The notes beneath the pieces are model-generated. The model ran no database searches. It was not told the origin of the DNA and worked only from the letters and a program-made list of their open reading frames with translations. Positions 61,397 through 64,000 of a DNA stretch of 64,000 nt are shown piece by piece. Position numbers and translations under genes: made by a program. The number at the start of each line of letters is the position of its first letter. Position 1 is the first letter of the stretch. Source of the DNA: Gavia stellata (taxonomy: Eukaryota > Chordata > Aves > Gaviiformes > Gaviidae); contig NC_082600.1 in assembly GCF_030936135.1 (NCBI RefSeq), positions 6,576,821 to 6,640,820 on the forward strand, given 5' to 3'.

Positions 61397-61419
61397 TGAC
61401 GTCATGCTCAGCATATAAA
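61397..61419 (+). promoter_or_regulatory. LTR promoter: CRE palindrome and TATA box
   Basis: A perfect TGACGTCA (61,397-61,404), the CREB/ATF binding palindrome, is followed 9 bases later by TATAAA (61,414-61,419). This is a compact core promoter in the U3 part of the LTR. The sister LTR copy at 53 kb has lost both. No activity can be inferred from sequence alone. Confidence 0.65.
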
Positions 61420-61600
61420 GCTGGGAGAAGAAGAAGGAAGGGGGGGACATTCGGAGTGATGGTCTTTGTCTTCCCAAGTAACCGTTACGCGTGATGGAGC
61501 CGTGCTTTCCTGGAGATGGTTGAACACCTGCCTGCCGATGGGAAGTAGTGAATGAATTCCTTGTTTTGCTTTGCTTGCCTGTGCAGCTTTTGCTTTACCT

Positions 61601-61606
61601 ATTAAA
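61601..61606 (+). promoter_or_regulatory. LTR polyadenylation signal (ATTAAA)
   Basis: ATTAAA lies about 180 bases after the TATA box, followed by T-rich sequence. This is the position expected for the R-region poly(A) signal. Confidence 0.55.
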
Positions 61607-61740
61607 CTGTCTTTATCTCAACCCATGAGTTTTCTCACTTTTACTCTTCCAATTCTCACCCCCATCCCACCTGGGGGGAGTGAGTGAGTGGCTGTGTGGT
61701 CTTTAGTTGCCAGCTGGGCTTAAACCACGACAGTCCTTTT

Positions 61741-61758
61741 TGGCACCCAGTGTGGCGC
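61741..61758 (+). promoter_or_regulatory. Degraded primer-binding site
   Basis: An 18-base word starting TGGC and rich in CCCA/GTGG follows the LTR by 8 bases. It resembles the site complementary to the 3' end of lysine tRNA, with about four mismatches, so it is probably no longer functional. Confidence 0.6.
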
Positions 61759-62114
61759 TCGAAGGGTTCAAGATAACGACAGGTTTGATTAGAATGTGCT
61801 AGATCGAATTTATAGCTGTTATTGCTGTTTAGCTATTAATCGGCAGGCTCCTGTGCTTGCCATGGGGTTTGCTTGCCTTACTGTATATTAGAGTCTAGTG
61901 CTCATTAGTGGCTGCTTTTTGCTTTCGCTGCTTGCTGTACTGCCATACTGCTTATCATCTTGCTCTGCTGTGCCTAGGAACATTTTGATAACAGCAATGG
62001 CCATGCGCCTGGGCTGGCAGATGGCCAGGGCATCGCTGCTCTTTCTGTGCTGCTGTACTGGACAGGCTGGAACTCCAGTGTGAACTCGAGTGAAAGGGAC
62101 TGGATGAGTCCACA

Positions 62115-62705
62115 TGGGAGCAGGACACCCCGAAGCATCTGTGGCTGTGAATAAATCCACATCAGAGCAGGTACATCTCGACGCGTTTGTGGCCGGGGTT
62201 ATGTCTGTGCTGCAGCAGGTGTACCGCTGAAGGGATTGTGGCCCAAGGATAAGCCCACGCAGGAGAAGGTACACCTCGAAGCATCTGTGGCCGAGGATAA
62301 GTCCATGCTGCAGCAGGTACACCTGGAAGCATCAGTGGCTGTGCATGAGGTCATGCTGGAGCACCTCAAAGCGTGTGGGCATGGATAAGCCCACAACAGA
62401 GCAGGTACACCCCTGGAGAGACTGCAGCCATGGGAAAGGTAATGGTGGAGCAGGTTTACTTCTGAAGGGACTGTGGCTGTGGGTAAGGCCATGCTGGAGC
62501 AGGTATATCTCAGAAGGTATTGTGACCCATGGATAAGGCCATGCTGGAACAGGTGCACCTCAGTGTGACTGTGGCTGTGGATAGCTCTATGCCGCAGCAG
62601 GTATACCCCTGAAGAGACTGTGGTGCACAGATAAGGCTCCACTTGGAGCAGGTACAACCCTAAGGGACTGCAATCTGTGGATAAGTCCAAGCCGGAGCAG
62701 GGGCA
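62115..62705 (+). repeat. 49-base tandem array inside the LTR element
   Basis: The anchor word 'gg/cagcaggt' recurs at 62,164, 62,212, 62,262, 62,310, 62,358, 62,398, 62,447, 62,495, 62,546, 62,594, 62,645 and 62,694. That is twelve diverged units of about 49 bases, with one 40-base unit. Each unit reads roughly 'gagcaggtacacc…gaagg.actgtgg…' and then 'ggataagcccatgct'. The minus strand is open across much of it (201 codons at 62,199-62,804) with a roughly 16-residue periodic peptide. That frame is probably a by-product of the repeat. Confidence 0.85.
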
Positions 62706-63265
62706 AGGGGAGGACTTCATTGCAATGTTAAACCCTGTGGTCTGGTCCAAAGGGAAGACGGGTAGAGATTGTAATGGAAATACCTTTAAATTGTTGTAGC
62801 CCATGATTGGAGTTGCATGTTATAGGAATAACTACAGCAAGAACTGCATGAACCAAGGGAGGACAAGCCTTACAAGAAGCAGTGCAAGTGCAGCAGTGAC
62901 CCCACCTGAGCTGGCTTTAGTGCCCCATAACCCCATGCCATACAACATCTCTCCTGTCCTGAGTGACCACCATAACAGATGGAGCCCAAAGTCAAATTAA
63001 CTCAATGGACGTTTTGTGGACATTTATGGACATTTTACAGACATTTCACAGGGGTGATCCACAGACTAAGGGAATGGTATCTGTGTATTGTATCAAAGGA
63101 TGGGAAGGGGGGTGGTGGTTAGAGAGACTGTTTTGGATAGCATGAGACATGAGCATGACGTAAGTGGTATGGAATAAGGGGTGGAGAATGCACTCCCCTT
63201 GACGCAGCCATCTCCTGGGGCACATTAGGCACAGCAGAGCTAGCCAGTCAAAAGAAAGGATTGAG

Positions 63266-63814
63266 CCACTACACCCAGTACTGGTGCGGCCTCACCTCGA
63301 GTACTGTGCGTAGTTTTGGGCACCATGGTGTAAGAAGCTTATAAAAGGGTTAGAATGTGCCTGAAGGAGGGCAACAAAGATGGTGAAAGGACGAGCGGGC
63401 ATATCCTTATGAGGCGCAGCTGAGGACACTGGGTTTGTTCAGCTGAGAGGAGAGGAGACTGAGGGGTGACCTCATTGCTGCCTACAACTTCCTCAGGACG
63501 GGGAGCGGAGAGGGAGGGGCTGATCTCTTCTCTCTGGGGTCCAGTCATAGGATGCAAAGGAATGGCTTAAAGCTGCGTCAAGGGCACTTCAGCTTGGATA
63601 TTAGGAAAAAGTGCTTCACTGAGAGGGTATCAGGCAGTGGAACAAGATCTCCCCAGGAAACGGCCACGGCCCGAAGCCTGCTGGTATTCAAGAAGCAATT
63701 GGACAAGGCTCTTTGATATACGATTTAACCTTAAGGTTGCCCAGCGTGGAGTCAGCGGTTGGACTCAATGATCCTCGTGGCTCCCTTCCAACTCAGGGTA
63801 TACTATGATTATGA
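63266..63814 (+). mobile_element. CR1 LINE, 5'-truncated, different subfamily
   Basis: Sense CR1 from the late reverse-transcriptase region ('gtgcggcctcacctcgagta', 'ttttgggcacc') through 'gatattaggaaaaagtgctt' and the 3' UTR to a 'tatgattatga' tail. The frame is broken by several indels. Its wording differs from the copies at 30 and 53 kb, so it belongs to another CR1 lineage. It lies where a 3' LTR would be expected for the element to its left. Confidence 0.88.
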
Positions 63815-64000
63815 GGTTGCTGTTGGCAGGCAGATGATAATAAATCCAAAATAAAGCACGACGCAAGCTCCTGTGAAGAAAATTAACTCTAGTCCAGCGT
63901 TAACCAGTAGCCCAGGGCAGCTGTGAGTCGCTGAGCCGGGGTAGGGCCAAAGGCTGGGGCTGGCTGGCGGGCGTGCCTGTGATGCGCTCTGGCGCCTGTG
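63815..64000. other. Noncoding edge, GC-rich at the very end
   Basis: The last 100 bases (from about 63,900) turn GC-rich with several CpG ('gagccgggg', 'ggcgggcgtg', 'gatgcgctctggcg'). This could be the edge of a CpG island or another repeat continuing outside the window. There is not enough to call. Confidence 0.4.

Larger units (their letters stand above)
61138..61732 (+). mobile_element. Complete LTR of an avian endogenous retrovirus-like element
   Basis: It begins TGT ('tgtgctggttttggc') and ends ACA ('cttaaaccacgaca'), 595 bases with the TG…CA ends expected of an LTR. Inside are a CRE-like palindrome, a TATA box and an ATTAAA polyadenylation signal in the right order, listed separately. 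A degraded primer-binding site follows 8 bases after the right edge, so this is the 5' LTR of a plus-strand element. Family by eye: the ERVL/ERV3-like LTRs common in birds. The exact family is not determinable here. Confidence 0.88.
61733..63190 (+). mobile_element. Internal remnant of the LTR element, noncoding
   Basis: Directly after the LTR comes a degraded primer-binding site (61,741-61,758), then about 350 bases of leader, then a tandem array (62,115-62,705). A 3' segment follows from about 62,706 ('gtaatggaaatacctttaaattg…'), ending near a purine-rich 'aataaggggtgga' stretch at about 63,173-63,185 that could be a polypurine tract. No gag, pol or env reading frame is recognisable, and the 3' LTR is absent. 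The element is either a deleted copy or a non-autonomous form. It cannot replicate. Confidence 0.75.

Noticed and set aside
61292-61494. Open frames of about 60 codons on both strands at 61.3-61.5 kb
   Set aside because: They lie inside the LTR and are noncoding promoter sequence.
62115-62705. CRISPR-like array because of regular spacing
   Set aside because: The units are diverged tandem copies with no separate spacers, in a vertebrate LTR element.
62199-62804. A 201-codon minus-strand open frame with a periodic peptide
   Set aside because: It is carried by the 49-base tandem array of the LTR element. The periodicity follows the DNA repeat, and the peptide matches no family I know.

Overview
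The window is vertebrate nuclear DNA, and several signs point to a bird. It carries six or more CR1 LINE copies, recognisable by their 3' ends with short tandem tails of the gattctgt or atagaatc type. It also has two copies of one LTR family, one of them joined to internal retrovirus-like sequence with a 49-base tandem array, and a fragment that resembles the ITPRIP-like genes that are abundant in bird genomes. Gene density is low: I recognise one intact gene in 64 kb. The exact bird lineage cannot be told from what I can see.

Region 1-42 kb is noncoding as far as I can read it. It holds an old minus-strand CR1 (about 662-1012), simple repeats (a GGAT/GGAC array at 17.0 kb, an alternating TG/CG tract at 23.56 kb, poly-C at 24.4 kb, 20 consecutive G at 32.9 kb, TATC and TCTG arrays at 34.7-34.9 kb) and a young CR1 at 30.3-31.2 kb. 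That CR1 sits beside a short inverted copy of its own 3' end. A splice-flanked 105-base block at 39,968-40,072 is the only candidate exon, and it is weak.

Region 42.0-52.2 kb is a five-exon gene on the minus strand for a two-pore-domain potassium channel of the TALK branch, closest by eye to KCNK16 (TALK-1). All five coding exons were assembled from splice sites. They join in frame (195+121+167+169+359 nt) to give 336 residues, with both selectivity filters (TIGYG and TIGFG) intact. Its extracellular cap has no cysteine, which is unusual next to the human TALK proteins.

Region 52.9-54.3 kb is a composite of an inverted CR1 3' end, the first part of an LTR, and a sense CR1. Region 54.3-60.8 kb has no recognisable gene apart from an old CR1 at 58.2 kb. 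Region 60.8-63.8 kb holds an ITPRIP-like gene remnant cut by a plus-strand LTR (61,138-61,732). The LTR is followed by a degraded primer-binding site, a 49-base tandem array and a short 3' internal segment. The element has no coding genes and no 3' LTR, and another CR1 (63,266-63,814) follows it.

The working biology here is the channel gene: a background K+ channel whose TALK relatives are activated by alkaline extracellular pH. The rest is a record of CR1 and LTR insertions, including two places where opposite CR1 3' ends could make fold-back RNA if transcribed through.
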